A stretch of DNA of 46,094 nt. It comes from CAYMJK01 sp043101635. GTDB taxonomy: Bacteria > Planctomycetota > Phycisphaerae > Phycisphaerales > UBA1924. The translations under genes and the position numbers were made by a program. The stretch is from assembly GCA_043101635.1 (NCBI GenBank), contig JBICIE010000132.1:1-46094 (forward strand), read 5' to 3'. This document shows, in pieces, positions 17,147 to 24,684 of the stretch (its first letter is position 1; each line of letters starts with the position of its first letter). The notes beneath the pieces are model-generated. The model worked only from the letters and a program-made list of their open reading frames with translations. It did no database searches and was not told the DNA's origin.

Positions 17147-18631
17147 ATGACGCTCGCCCTGACTGAGCCGACGGCGACTGCCCTGCTGCTGCTCGTCTTT
17201 GGCGTGCTGATTGCGTTCAGCGTGCTGTTCACCCGCGCGCTGGACCGGCTGGGCGTGCCCGTCGTGCTGCTCTTTCTCGTTCTGGGCATGCTCGGGGGAT
17301 CCGAGGGCATCGGCCGCATCCGCTTTGAAGACTACGAGCTCGCCTTCCGGCTGGGCACGATCGCGCTGGTGCTGATCCTGTTCGACGGCGGCCTGAACAC
17401 CGCGCAGTCCTCGATCCGGCGGAGCATCGGTCCTGCCGGCATCCTCGCAACCGTCGGCGTCGCGGGCACCGCGGGCATTGTCGCGCTTGGCGGCAGGATG
17501 TTCGGCCTGTCCTGGGGCGAATCGCTGTTGATCGGGGCCATCGTCTCCTCGACGGACGCCGCCGCCGTATTCGCGGTGCTGCGCGGCGGCAGCCTCCGCG
17601 TGAAGGAGCCCGTTCGCAGCACGCTCGAGGTCGAGTCGTGCATCAACGATCCCATGGCGGTCATCCTCACCGTGACCGTCGTGGAGGTCATCCGGACTGG
17701 AAGCGGACCAAGCTGGTGGCTCCTGGCCCTGGCGCCGGTTCAACTGGCGGTTGGGGGCGTGACCGGCTCGCTGATCGGGTTTGCGGCTCGATGGGCGCTC
17801 AACCGGGTCACCCTCACCACGGCCGGGCTTTATCCGGTGGCGACGCTGGCGACCGCGTTCCTGGCGTTCGGGACCGCCACCCTTGCGCACGGGAGCGGGT
17901 TTCTCGCGGTGTTCGCCGCCGCGGCCGTGCTGGGCAATGGACCGCTGCCCTATAAGGCAGGGCTCACGCGCGTGCACGACGCGGTGGCCTGGTTTGCCCA
18001 GGTCTCCATGTTCCTCATGCTGGGCCTGCTGTCGTTCCCGAGCCACCTGCTCGATGTCGCGGGGATCGGGCTCGTGCTCGGGCTCATCCTGGCGTTCATC
18101 GCTCGGCCCATCGCGGCCGCCGCCTCGATCGCCCCGTTCGGATGGCAAGGCAGACACGTGCTGTGCACGGCGTGGGTGGGCATCCGCGGCGCTGTGCCGA
18201 TCATCCTCGCGACCATCCCCATCATGGCGGGGATCCCGGGCGCCGAACGCGTCTTCAATGTCGTGTTCTTCATCGTCGTGGTCAGCGCGGTCGTCCCGGG
18301 CGCCAGCATCCTCCCGCTCACCCGGCGCCTGGGCCTGGCGGACGATGAGGCGCCGCCCCCATCTGCCTCGCTCGAGATGCACTCCCGCAAGCGGCTGGGC
18401 GGCGACATCTATATCTACCGCGTGCATCCCGCGGTTGCCGTGTGCGGAGCAGCCCTGTCGGAAATCGCGTTCCCGGAGCATGCGACGGTGCTCCTGGTCG
18501 TCCGAGGCGATGAACTGATCCCCGCGCGAGGCGGGACGCGCCTCCAGGCCGGTGACTATGTGTACGTGTTCGGCCGACCCGACGATGAGCCGACCATCGG
18601 ACTGCTGTTTGGACGGACGGTCGAAGGGTAA
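17147..18631 (+). CDS. K+(Na+)/H+ antiporter, CPA1 type with TrkA-C domain
   Basis: A 494-residue cation/proton antiporter like NhaP2/CvrA. About 12 membrane helices span residues 10-395, with the transport motifs VSSTDAAAVFAVLRGG and LEVESCINDPMAVIL (Thr-Asp and Asn-Asp pairs). A cytoplasmic carboxy part (about 415-490; IYIYRVHPAVAVCGAALSEI, then LQAGDYVYVFG) fits a TrkA-C/RCK ligand-binding domain. That domain points to K+ or pH control of turgor. No Shine-Dalgarno sequence precedes the ATG at 17147. It starts 79 bases after the metal pump gene and may be read through from that operon. It converges with the next gene, leaving 72 bases. Confidence 0.87.
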   Translation: MTLALTEPTATALLLLVFGVLIAFSVLFTRALDRLGVPVVLLFLVLGMLGGSEGIGRIRFEDYELAFRLGTIALVLILFDGGLNTAQSSIRRSIGPAGILATVGVAGTAGIVALGGRMFGLSWGESLLIGAIVSSTDAAAVFAVLRGGSLRVKEPVRSTLEVESCINDPMAVILTVTVVEVIRTGSGPSWWLLALAPVQLAVGGVTGSLIGFAARWALNRVTLTTAGLYPVATLATAFLAFGTATLAHGSGFLAVFAAAAVLGNGPLPYKAGLTRVHDAVAWFAQVSMFLMLGLLSFPSHLLDVAGIGLVLGLILAFIARPIAAAASIAPFGWQGRHVLCTAWVGIRGAVPIILATIPIMAGIPGAERVFNVVFFIVVVSAVVPGASILPLTRRLGLADDEAPPPSASLEMHSRKRLGGDIYIYRVHPAVAVCGAALSEIAFPEHATVLLVVRGDELIPARGGTRLQAGDYVYVFGRPDDEPTIGLLFGRTVEG

Positions 18632-18703
18632 AGTCCCGGCCCGGTCCGTGCCGCCGGCCCTGCCACGTGCAGGCTGCACACGACGGGCTGAACCAGCGGC
18701 GGC

Positions 18704-21616
18704 TCACCCCTCGCCGGCGGCGGCAACCGCCTGATCCAGGCGAGCCCGGGTCTTGATGACCCTCGATGCATCCTCCGGCAGGACCAACCGGTAGTCAGCA
18801 AGCGCCTGCTCCAGCATCGTGCGCGCCTCGCCCAGCCGGCCCTGGCGCCGGCGCAGTTCACCGAGCGCGCTGCGGGCCCCGATCGTCACGAGGGCCCCGG
18901 GTCCGAGCACCCGCGCCGCGAGGTCGACGGCCTCATTGAGCAGCGGCTCGGCTCGGTCGAGTTCCCCTTCCTCGACGAGCAGTTCTCCCAGTAGTGCGAT
19001 CGCCGTGATGGTCTCGACATTGTCGGGCCCGAGCGCCCGGCGCATGATGTCGATCGCCTCGGCGAACTGCGCTTCGGCTTCTTCGTACCGCCCCTGCGCC
19101 GCCATCACGGACGCCAGCACGCGCATAGTTGAGAGCGTATCGGAGTGCTCCGGCCCCACTTCCTCCCGGTAGCCATCAAGCGCCTCGACGGCATATTGCT
19201 CCGCCTGGTCCAGCCGGCCAAGGCTGCGGTTCAGCGTCGCGAGGTTGTACAAAAACGCCAGGGTGGTCGGGTGGGTGTCCCCGAGGATCGCACGGGCCTT
19301 TTCAACCACCTCGCGGCAGTACGGCTCGGCGTCCGCAGGCCGTCCCTGATCCTGCAGGATGGTAGAGAGATTAGCGAGCATGATGAGCGTCGGCTGCGTC
19401 TCGTCACCATGCACGCGTCGGCACTTGGCCAGCCCCTCCCTGCAGACCGCCTCGGCTTCCTGCAGGCGGCCCAGGTCCTTGAGCACCATGCAGTAGTTGT
19501 TCAGGGCGATGATCGTGGATGGGCTGTCCTCGCCGAGTATGGCCCGCGTCAGCTCGACCGCTTCGCGCGAGTACGGCTCCGCTTCACCCAGCCGGCCCTG
19601 ACTCTGGAGCAGATATCCCATATTGCTGATCGACGACAGCGTGTCCGGATGCTCCGCTCCGAGCACGCGCCTGCGAGCCGCCAGGCACTCCAGCAAAATC
19701 GGCTCGGCTTCGTCCGCCCGGCCCTGCCGGAAGATCAGCATGCCCAGATTGTTCAGGCACTCGACGGTCAGGCGGTCATCGGGCCCGAGGACACGCCGAG
19801 ACCGCTCCAGCGCCTCGCGATAGTGCGGCTCGGCTTCAGCGAGCCTGCCCCGCTCGACGAGCAGCAGGCCCATGGCGTTGATCGACTTGATCGTGTCCGG
19901 GTCGTCGGGGCCGAGCGCGCTGCGCCGCAGTTCAATAGCCCGCTCCTGCAGGGGCGCCGCTTCCTCATACAGGTCGAGGCGGCGATAGAGATCGGCCAGC
20001 GTCTGCGCGAGCGATGCAGCCACGCCTGGCTGGTCACCAAACTCGCCTTCGATTGCAGCCGCGGCAGGCCTGAGGATTGCGTGGTCAATGACCGCGACCG
20101 CCGCGTCGCGGCCGTTCACGCGGCCCAGCGCCGCTTCCAGCGCATCAACCTGCGGCTCTCCCTCGGGCTCATCGCTCGTGTCCCGCGCCAGTGATTCGCT
20201 GTACCGATCGATCAGGTCGGCGATGAGCCGGTCACCTGCCGCAACCGGATCGATGCCGGCGAGCATTCTCGCTTGAAACGCCGCAACCTGCTGGGTCTGC
20301 GCCTCGCGCAGTTCGGCCTGTGCCCGGGCGTCCGCCTCGCGCAACGCGAAGACCGAGATGCCGATGCCGCCCGCGATGAGCAGGACAAAAGCAAGAGCGC
20401 TCGTGCCAACACTGACCTGATGCCGCCGAACGAACTTGCGCGCCCGGTACAGCGCCGACGGCGGCGCCGCCAGCACCGCCTCGCCCGCCAGCCGCCGGCG
20501 CACATCCTGCGCCAGGGCGTCGGCGCTCTCATAGCGCCGGTCCCGCTCCTTCTCCAGGCACTTCATCACGATCCAGTCCAGATCGCCGAGCGACGAAGCC
20601 CCCAGGCGTGACGGCGCCTTCATCCCATCGCTCGAGCCGCCTGCACGCCTCTCCCGCGAACGCAGGCTCGGCCGCGGCGGCTCCTCCTCGCGCAAGATGC
20701 GCTGCACCTCGTGCTGCGCTGCCGAGCGCAGGCGTTTGGCGTCGAACGGCGCCACATCCGTCAGCATCTCGTACAGGATAGCGCCGAGGGCGTATACATC
20801 CGCCCGGGTGTCGATGTCCGCCGAGCCCTCCGCCTGCTCCGGACTCATGTACTGCGGCGTCCCGATCATCTGCCGCAGGTCGGTGAACACCGTCTTGTCG
20901 GTCAGTCGCCCGCGCAGGGCCTTGGCCACGCCGAAGTCGATCACCTTCGGCGCCGGCCTGCCATCGATGACCGTGACCAGCACGTTGCTCGGCTTGAGGT
21001 CCCGGTGGATCACGCCCTTCTGATGGGCGTGCTGCACCGCGCTGCACACCTGCTCGAACAGAGTCAGCCGCTGCGCCACGCTCAGCCCGTTGTTCTTGCA
21101 GTAGTCCGTGATCGGCTCGCCGCGCACCAGTTCCATCACGAAGTACGGCCGCCCCGCCGCCGTCGCCCCGGCATCCAGCGCCCGGGCGATGTTGGGGTGG
21201 TCCATCATCGCCATCGCCTGCCGCTCGGCGTCGAACCGCGCCACCACCGCCAGCGTGTCCATCCCCAGCTTGATGACCTTGATCGCCACCTCGCGGACGA
21301 CCGGCTGCTCCTGCTCGGCCCGGAACACAACGCCGAACCCGCCCTCGCCGATCTGCTCGATCAGCCGGTATGGCCCGATGCGCGACCCAGGCCCCTCCTG
21401 CACATCATCCAGCACCGCGGCCGCCTCTGCCCCAACCGCGGCGCCGGCCGCCTCCGCCTTCGACCCATCGGCGCCGAGCAGGTCGCTCACCTGCCGCAGC
21501 AACTCGACATCCGACCCGCACCGCGCGCGCAGAAACGCCGCTCGCTCGCCCTCCGGCCGCTCCAGCGCTTCATGGAACACTTCGGCGATCCGTCTGTGTC
21601 GCTCGGCGGGGCTCAT
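18704..21616 (-). CDS. Membrane Ser/Thr protein kinase with TPR repeats
   Basis: A 970-residue kinase. The kinase domain (about 82-370) has GEGGFGVVFRAE (90-101), the AIK lysine (K113), HRDLKPSN (204-211), DFG (227-229) and TPQYMSPEQ, so it looks catalytically complete. A transmembrane helix lies at about 403-424. The rest (about 540-950) is a run of ten or so tetratricopeptide repeats of the NPHP/kinesin-light-chain type (recurring pattern RRxLGxDHPDTLxxxxNLxxLLxxQGRLxEAEP). The repeats probably bind a partner protein. AAGGAG at 21621-21626 supports the ATG at 21616. It lies 53 bases downstream of its sigma gene. This layout, but with a different sensor, repeats that at 2078-5841. Confidence 0.9.
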   Translation of the reverse strand: MSPAERHRRIAEVFHEALERPEGERAAFLRARCGSDVELLRQVSDLLGADGSKAEAAGAAVGAEAAAVLDDVQEGPGSRIGPYRLIEQIGEGGFGVVFRAEQEQPVVREVAIKVIKLGMDTLAVVARFDAERQAMAMMDHPNIARALDAGATAAGRPYFVMELVRGEPITDYCKNNGLSVAQRLTLFEQVCSAVQHAHQKGVIHRDLKPSNVLVTVIDGRPAPKVIDFGVAKALRGRLTDKTVFTDLRQMIGTPQYMSPEQAEGSADIDTRADVYALGAILYEMLTDVAPFDAKRLRSAAQHEVQRILREEEPPRPSLRSRERRAGGSSDGMKAPSRLGASSLGDLDWIVMKCLEKERDRRYESADALAQDVRRRLAGEAVLAAPPSALYRARKFVRRHQVSVGTSALAFVLLIAGGIGISVFALREADARAQAELREAQTQQVAAFQARMLAGIDPVAAGDRLIADLIDRYSESLARDTSDEPEGEPQVDALEAALGRVNGRDAAVAVIDHAILRPAAAAIEGEFGDQPGVAASLAQTLADLYRRLDLYEEAAPLQERAIELRRSALGPDDPDTIKSINAMGLLLVERGRLAEAEPHYREALERSRRVLGPDDRLTVECLNNLGMLIFRQGRADEAEPILLECLAARRRVLGAEHPDTLSSISNMGYLLQSQGRLGEAEPYSREAVELTRAILGEDSPSTIIALNNYCMVLKDLGRLQEAEAVCREGLAKCRRVHGDETQPTLIMLANLSTILQDQGRPADAEPYCREVVEKARAILGDTHPTTLAFLYNLATLNRSLGRLDQAEQYAVEALDGYREEVGPEHSDTLSTMRVLASVMAAQGRYEEAEAQFAEAIDIMRRALGPDNVETITAIALLGELLVEEGELDRAEPLLNEAVDLAARVLGPGALVTIGARSALGELRRRQGRLGEARTMLEQALADYRLVLPEDASRVIKTRARLDQAVAAAGEG

Positions 21617-21669
21617 CGCTTCTCCTTACAGCACTGACGCGGCAGCCGCGCCCGCCGAGGGCCGCCAAA

Positions 21670-22260
21670 TCAACTGCGATCCCCACCGAGGTGCAGCCCC
21701 AGCCACGCGCGCGCAAACCGCCACTCGCGCTTCACCACCGTCTCGGAGATTCCCATCGCCTCGGCGATCTCCCGGTTCTCCAGGCCGCCGAAGAACTTGA
21801 GCTCGACCACCCGCTCCTGGCGCGGGCTCAGCCGCCGGAGCCGGACCAGGGCCTCGTGCAGGTCGAGCACATCGACGCCCCCCGGCTCCGGATCCGCCCC
21901 GTTGCGCGAGCCGGACAGCTCCGCCTCGGCCAGCCCGATGCGCTTCCACCCCCCGCCCCGCTTGGCGGCGCCCCGGGCCCGGGCGTGATCGACCAGGATC
22001 CGCCGGATCACGATTGCGGCAACCGACAGGAAGTGCGTGCGGCTGCGCCAGGCCGCCTGGTCCTGGTCATTGAGGCGCAGATACGCCTCGTGGGCCAGTT
22101 CGGTGGCGCAGAGCGTGTGGCCCGGCGATTCGCGGCTCAGCCAGGACCGTGCAAGGACCCGCAGTTCGGTGTAGACCAGCGGCTCAAGTTCGAGCGTGGA
22201 ACCCGCATCGCCAGGCTGGGGTGCAATGTGAACGCATTCGTTCAGTATTTGTTCGCCCAT
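21670..22260 (-). CDS. ECF-type RNA polymerase sigma factor (kinase-linked)
   Basis: A 196-residue sigma factor of the same family as those at 5248 and 38507. Region 2 holds LEPLVYTELRVLARSWL and ATELAHEAYLRLNDQ; the central segment is FLSVAAIVIRRILVDHARAR; region 4 holds SPRQERVVELKFFGGLENRE and AEAMGISETVVKREW. The ATG at 22260 is preferred: AAGGA lies five bases upstream, and its start matches the length of the other two. An upstream ATG at 22368 would add 36 residues with no similarity. It is co-transcribed with the TPR kinase and divergent, across 153 bases, from a secreted beta-propeller gene. Confidence 0.87.
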   Translation of the reverse strand: MGEQILNECVHIAPQPGDAGSTLELEPLVYTELRVLARSWLSRESPGHTLCATELAHEAYLRLNDQDQAAWRSRTHFLSVAAIVIRRILVDHARARGAAKRGGGWKRIGLAEAELSGSRNGADPEPGGVDVLDLHEALVRLRRLSPRQERVVELKFFGGLENREIAEAMGISETVVKREWRFARAWLGLHLGGDRS

Positions 22261-22413
22261 TCCATTCCTTGTCGAGGCCAGCCTACCCGGAACTGGGAGC
22301 CGTCGCAACAGGCCGAGAGCCGGATCGTGACCCTTGGCGGTGATGGATCTCGCGTTCTTCCGGTACACCCGGCGCTAGCACGCCAGCTTGGCGGCCTACA
22401 CAAGGAGACGAAG

Positions 22414-23793
22414 GTGCCAGTTTGCAGAGTAGCTTCGGCAGTCATTTGTCTTTCCGCCGCGATCGCCTCCGCGGAGGATCCGTACGAGATTCTCTGGGCG
22501 CGCCAGTTCGGAACCTCGGAGCGGGATTTCGCCAATGCCGTCGCGGTGGACGGTAGTGGCAACCTCTATGTAAGCGGTGGAACGAATGGCGCCGTCGGTC
22601 CCACGTCGGCCGGACGCGAAGATGCTCTCTTGGCCAAGTATGACAGCCGCGGCGCTCTGCTCTGGGCGAGGCAGGTCGGCTCGACAGAACTGGACTGGAG
22701 CAACGCAGTCGCAGTAGACAGCACTGGAAACGCGTACATCGTTGGCACAACCTGGGGCAACATCGAAGGGACGAGCGCTGGGTACTCAGACGCCTTTCTT
22801 GCGAAGTACGACTCGTCAGGCGATCAACTCTGGGTCAGGCAATTCGGGACCTCCCGCCAGGACCGCGCGAGGGGCGTCGCGGTCGATCACGCTGGCCATG
22901 TGTACGTCACTGGACAGTTTGGCGCGGGCATCGAAGATGAGGACGCCTTCCTCGCCAAGTACGATAGCGCGGGGAATCGGCTGTGGCTCAAGCAACTCGG
23001 GGTCGTTGGCAACCACGGGAGTGGCGCCGTTGCGGTTGATATGGCTGACAATGTATACATCGGTGGATCGACTGAGGGGTTCAGCGGTCCGGTAAGCGCC
23101 CCAAGGGACGCTTACGTTGCGAAGCTTGACGGTGCAGGAACTTTGCTATGGACAAGCGAGCTTGCGGGGCCTGACAACGAGTCGGTGACTGGCCTTGCCT
23201 TAGACAGTGCGGGAAATGCGTACATAACCGGCCATGTCAGACCCGGACTCGACTACGACGTTCACCTCTCCAAGTGCGATGCGTCCGGGACCTTCGTCTG
23301 GACCCGGCGCATCGGCGCAGACGACCGGGAGAGCTACGGAGGAGTTGCAGTCGACGTCGCCGGCAATGCGTACGTCACCGGATGGACGCGGGGCAGCCTC
23401 TTCGGCCCGGTTGCGGGGAGTTCAGACGCGTTCCTCGCCAAGTACACCCCTGACGGGAGCTTCCTCTGGGGCCTGCAACTCGGTTCGGACGATGCAGAGA
23501 GGGACACACCACGAGTGGCCTCGGGGAGTGACGGAAAGATCTATGTCTGCGGCGCCACCAGCGGTAGCGTGGGCGGCCCGAGCATCGGAGACGACGACGC
23601 GTTTCTGGTTGCGCTTGGCGCCGTGTGCACGGCCGATTGCGATGGCGATGGGGCGCTGACACTCCTCGATTTTCTGTGCTTCCAGAACACCTTTGGCGCC
23701 GGCGATCCCGCGGCCGACTGCGACGGCGACGGCTCCCTGACGTTCTTCGACTTCCTGTGTTTCCAGAACGCCTTTGACGCCGGGTGTCCGTAG
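22414..23793 (+). CDS. Secreted SBBP-repeat beta-propeller with dockerin-like tag
   Basis: A 459-residue exported protein. It starts at GTG 22414, set by AAGGAG at 22402-22407; the signal peptide follows (ICLSAAIASA). Seven to eight SBBP-type repeats fill residues 25-405, with the recurring pattern LWARQFGTSERDFANAVAVD, GNLYVSG, DAFLAKYDSSG. The end carries the six-Cys doubled loop tag (DCDGDGALTLLDFLCFQN and DCDGDGSLTFFDFLCFQN). The likely role is binding at the cell surface or outside; the ligand is unknown. It is divergent from the ECF sigma gene. The DNA is lower in GC than the neighbouring kinase, as often seen for surface proteins. Confidence 0.83.
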   Translation: MPVCRVASAVICLSAAIASAEDPYEILWARQFGTSERDFANAVAVDGSGNLYVSGGTNGAVGPTSAGREDALLAKYDSRGALLWARQVGSTELDWSNAVAVDSTGNAYIVGTTWGNIEGTSAGYSDAFLAKYDSSGDQLWVRQFGTSRQDRARGVAVDHAGHVYVTGQFGAGIEDEDAFLAKYDSAGNRLWLKQLGVVGNHGSGAVAVDMADNVYIGGSTEGFSGPVSAPRDAYVAKLDGAGTLLWTSELAGPDNESVTGLALDSAGNAYITGHVRPGLDYDVHLSKCDASGTFVWTRRIGADDRESYGGVAVDVAGNAYVTGWTRGSLFGPVAGSSDAFLAKYTPDGSFLWGLQLGSDDAERDTPRVASGSDGKIYVCGATSGSVGGPSIGDDDAFLVALGAVCTADCDGDGALTLLDFLCFQNTFGAGDPAADCDGDGSLTFFDFLCFQNAFDAGCP

Positions 23794-23823
23794 CGCGCGG
23801 TCCCCATCGCTCCGCCCACACCA

Positions 23824-23888
23824 TCCCCTCGCCCCTGATGGCGGCGCCTTTGGGTTTCAATACAATCCCGCCAGCAGGGGCGAGGGGA
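23824..23888. repeat. Long inverted repeat (21-bp arms)
   Basis: The left arm (23824-23844) and right arm (23868-23888) are reverse complements over 21 bases with one mismatch (core CCCCTCGCCCCTG-A/C-TGGCGG). They enclose a 23-base AT-richer loop. It begins 30 bases after the beta-propeller stop. It could be a strong terminator for that gene or the end of a small repeated element. No T-run follows the right arm. Confidence 0.75.
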
Positions 23889-24008
23889 GGATCGGACTGC
23901 GGGGGTCGTCCGCCGGGGCGTGGTGGCGGCGCTGCCGCTGCGGGTGGTTATCGTCCGCAGCAGGATTGTTGTCGCCGGCGCCGGCAGCGCTCCCGCCGGG
24001 GACAAGAC

Positions 24009-24218
24009 GACCGTCTTCCTGAACCGGATGACAGCTTTCCTCAACAGGAAGACAACTTTCTTCAACCAGAAGAGAGTCTTCCTCAACAGGAAGATCATCT
24101 TCCCCTGCAGGAATACTTCCATCCTGTACAGGAAGACAGTTTTCCTCAACAGGAAGAGAGTCTTCTTCAACAGGAAGATTGTCTTCTGGTACAGGGAGAG
24201 AGTCTTCCTGTACAGGAA
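24009..24218. repeat. Ten-copy tandem array of a 21-bp palindromic unit
   Basis: Ten head-to-tail units of exactly 21 bases, with consensus GACAGTCTTCCTCAACAGGA plus a final A. Each unit centres on an imperfect palindrome, TTCCTcaacAGGAA, perfect in unit 10 as TTCCTGTACAGGAA. Base identity between units is about 60-90 percent. The array is much lower in GC (about 45 percent) than its surroundings. Several frames stay open through it because 21 is a multiple of three. The spacing is two helical turns, so all palindromes face the same side of the DNA, as expected of an operator or protein-binding array. A repeat-peptide coding role cannot be excluded, but no start with a Shine-Dalgarno sequence was found. 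Confidence 0.85.
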
Positions 24219-24454
24219 TTGTTTCTCCGGCATCGCCCGAGAATCCGCCGCGGACGCGCTGGGGGCTGGCGCGCGTGCGACCGGGGCGCCCGTGATCGCC
24301 CGCGCGGCCGGCGATAAGGCCGCAGGGACCGTGCGCCACCCTTGGCGCATGAGCGCCCGGAGCGCCGTTACACGGACCGCCGCGATCGGCGCCTCGGCAT
24401 GATGTCATGCGCGCGTGAAGAGCGGGCGCCCGAGTCGGCCTGTTCACCAGCCTC

Positions 24455-24512
24455 AATCGCGCAACTGATCCCGCGTCGAGACGGAGCTGTTCAGGATCTG
24501 TTCGTTCCTTCC
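24455..24512 (-). pseudogene. Possible relic of an ECF sigma gene start
   Basis: On the minus strand GAAGGAACGAACAGATCCTG closely follows the start of the sigma gene at 22260 (AAGGA...GAACAAATACTGAAC). The peptide NEQILNSSV recalls MGEQILNEC. The frame stops after 17 residues. It is divergent from the LVIVD gene, just as the intact sigma gene is divergent from the SBBP gene. The match is short, so this may be chance. Confidence 0.3.
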
Positions 24513-24684
24513 GGGCCCTGCTCTCCATCCGGGCCGACCCGCGGGCGGGCCGACCGGCATGCAGAGGGCATGAGGGCAGGAGAGTGGCCGGTGGCCCGCG
24601 CGCGGCCCCGATTCCGCGTCCTCTCTGGTAAGTTGCGGATTGGCCGGGAGGCCGGCCTCCATCGTTCAGTCCACGGAGGAGCCG

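Noticed and set aside
13099..17319. 1406-codon open frame on the minus strand opposite the metal pump
   Set aside because: Shadow of cusA caused by codon bias at high GC. It is rich in His/Asp/Arg with no known fold.
24009..24218. CRISPR array
   Set aside because: Units are directly adjacent with no spacers, and no cas genes are present.
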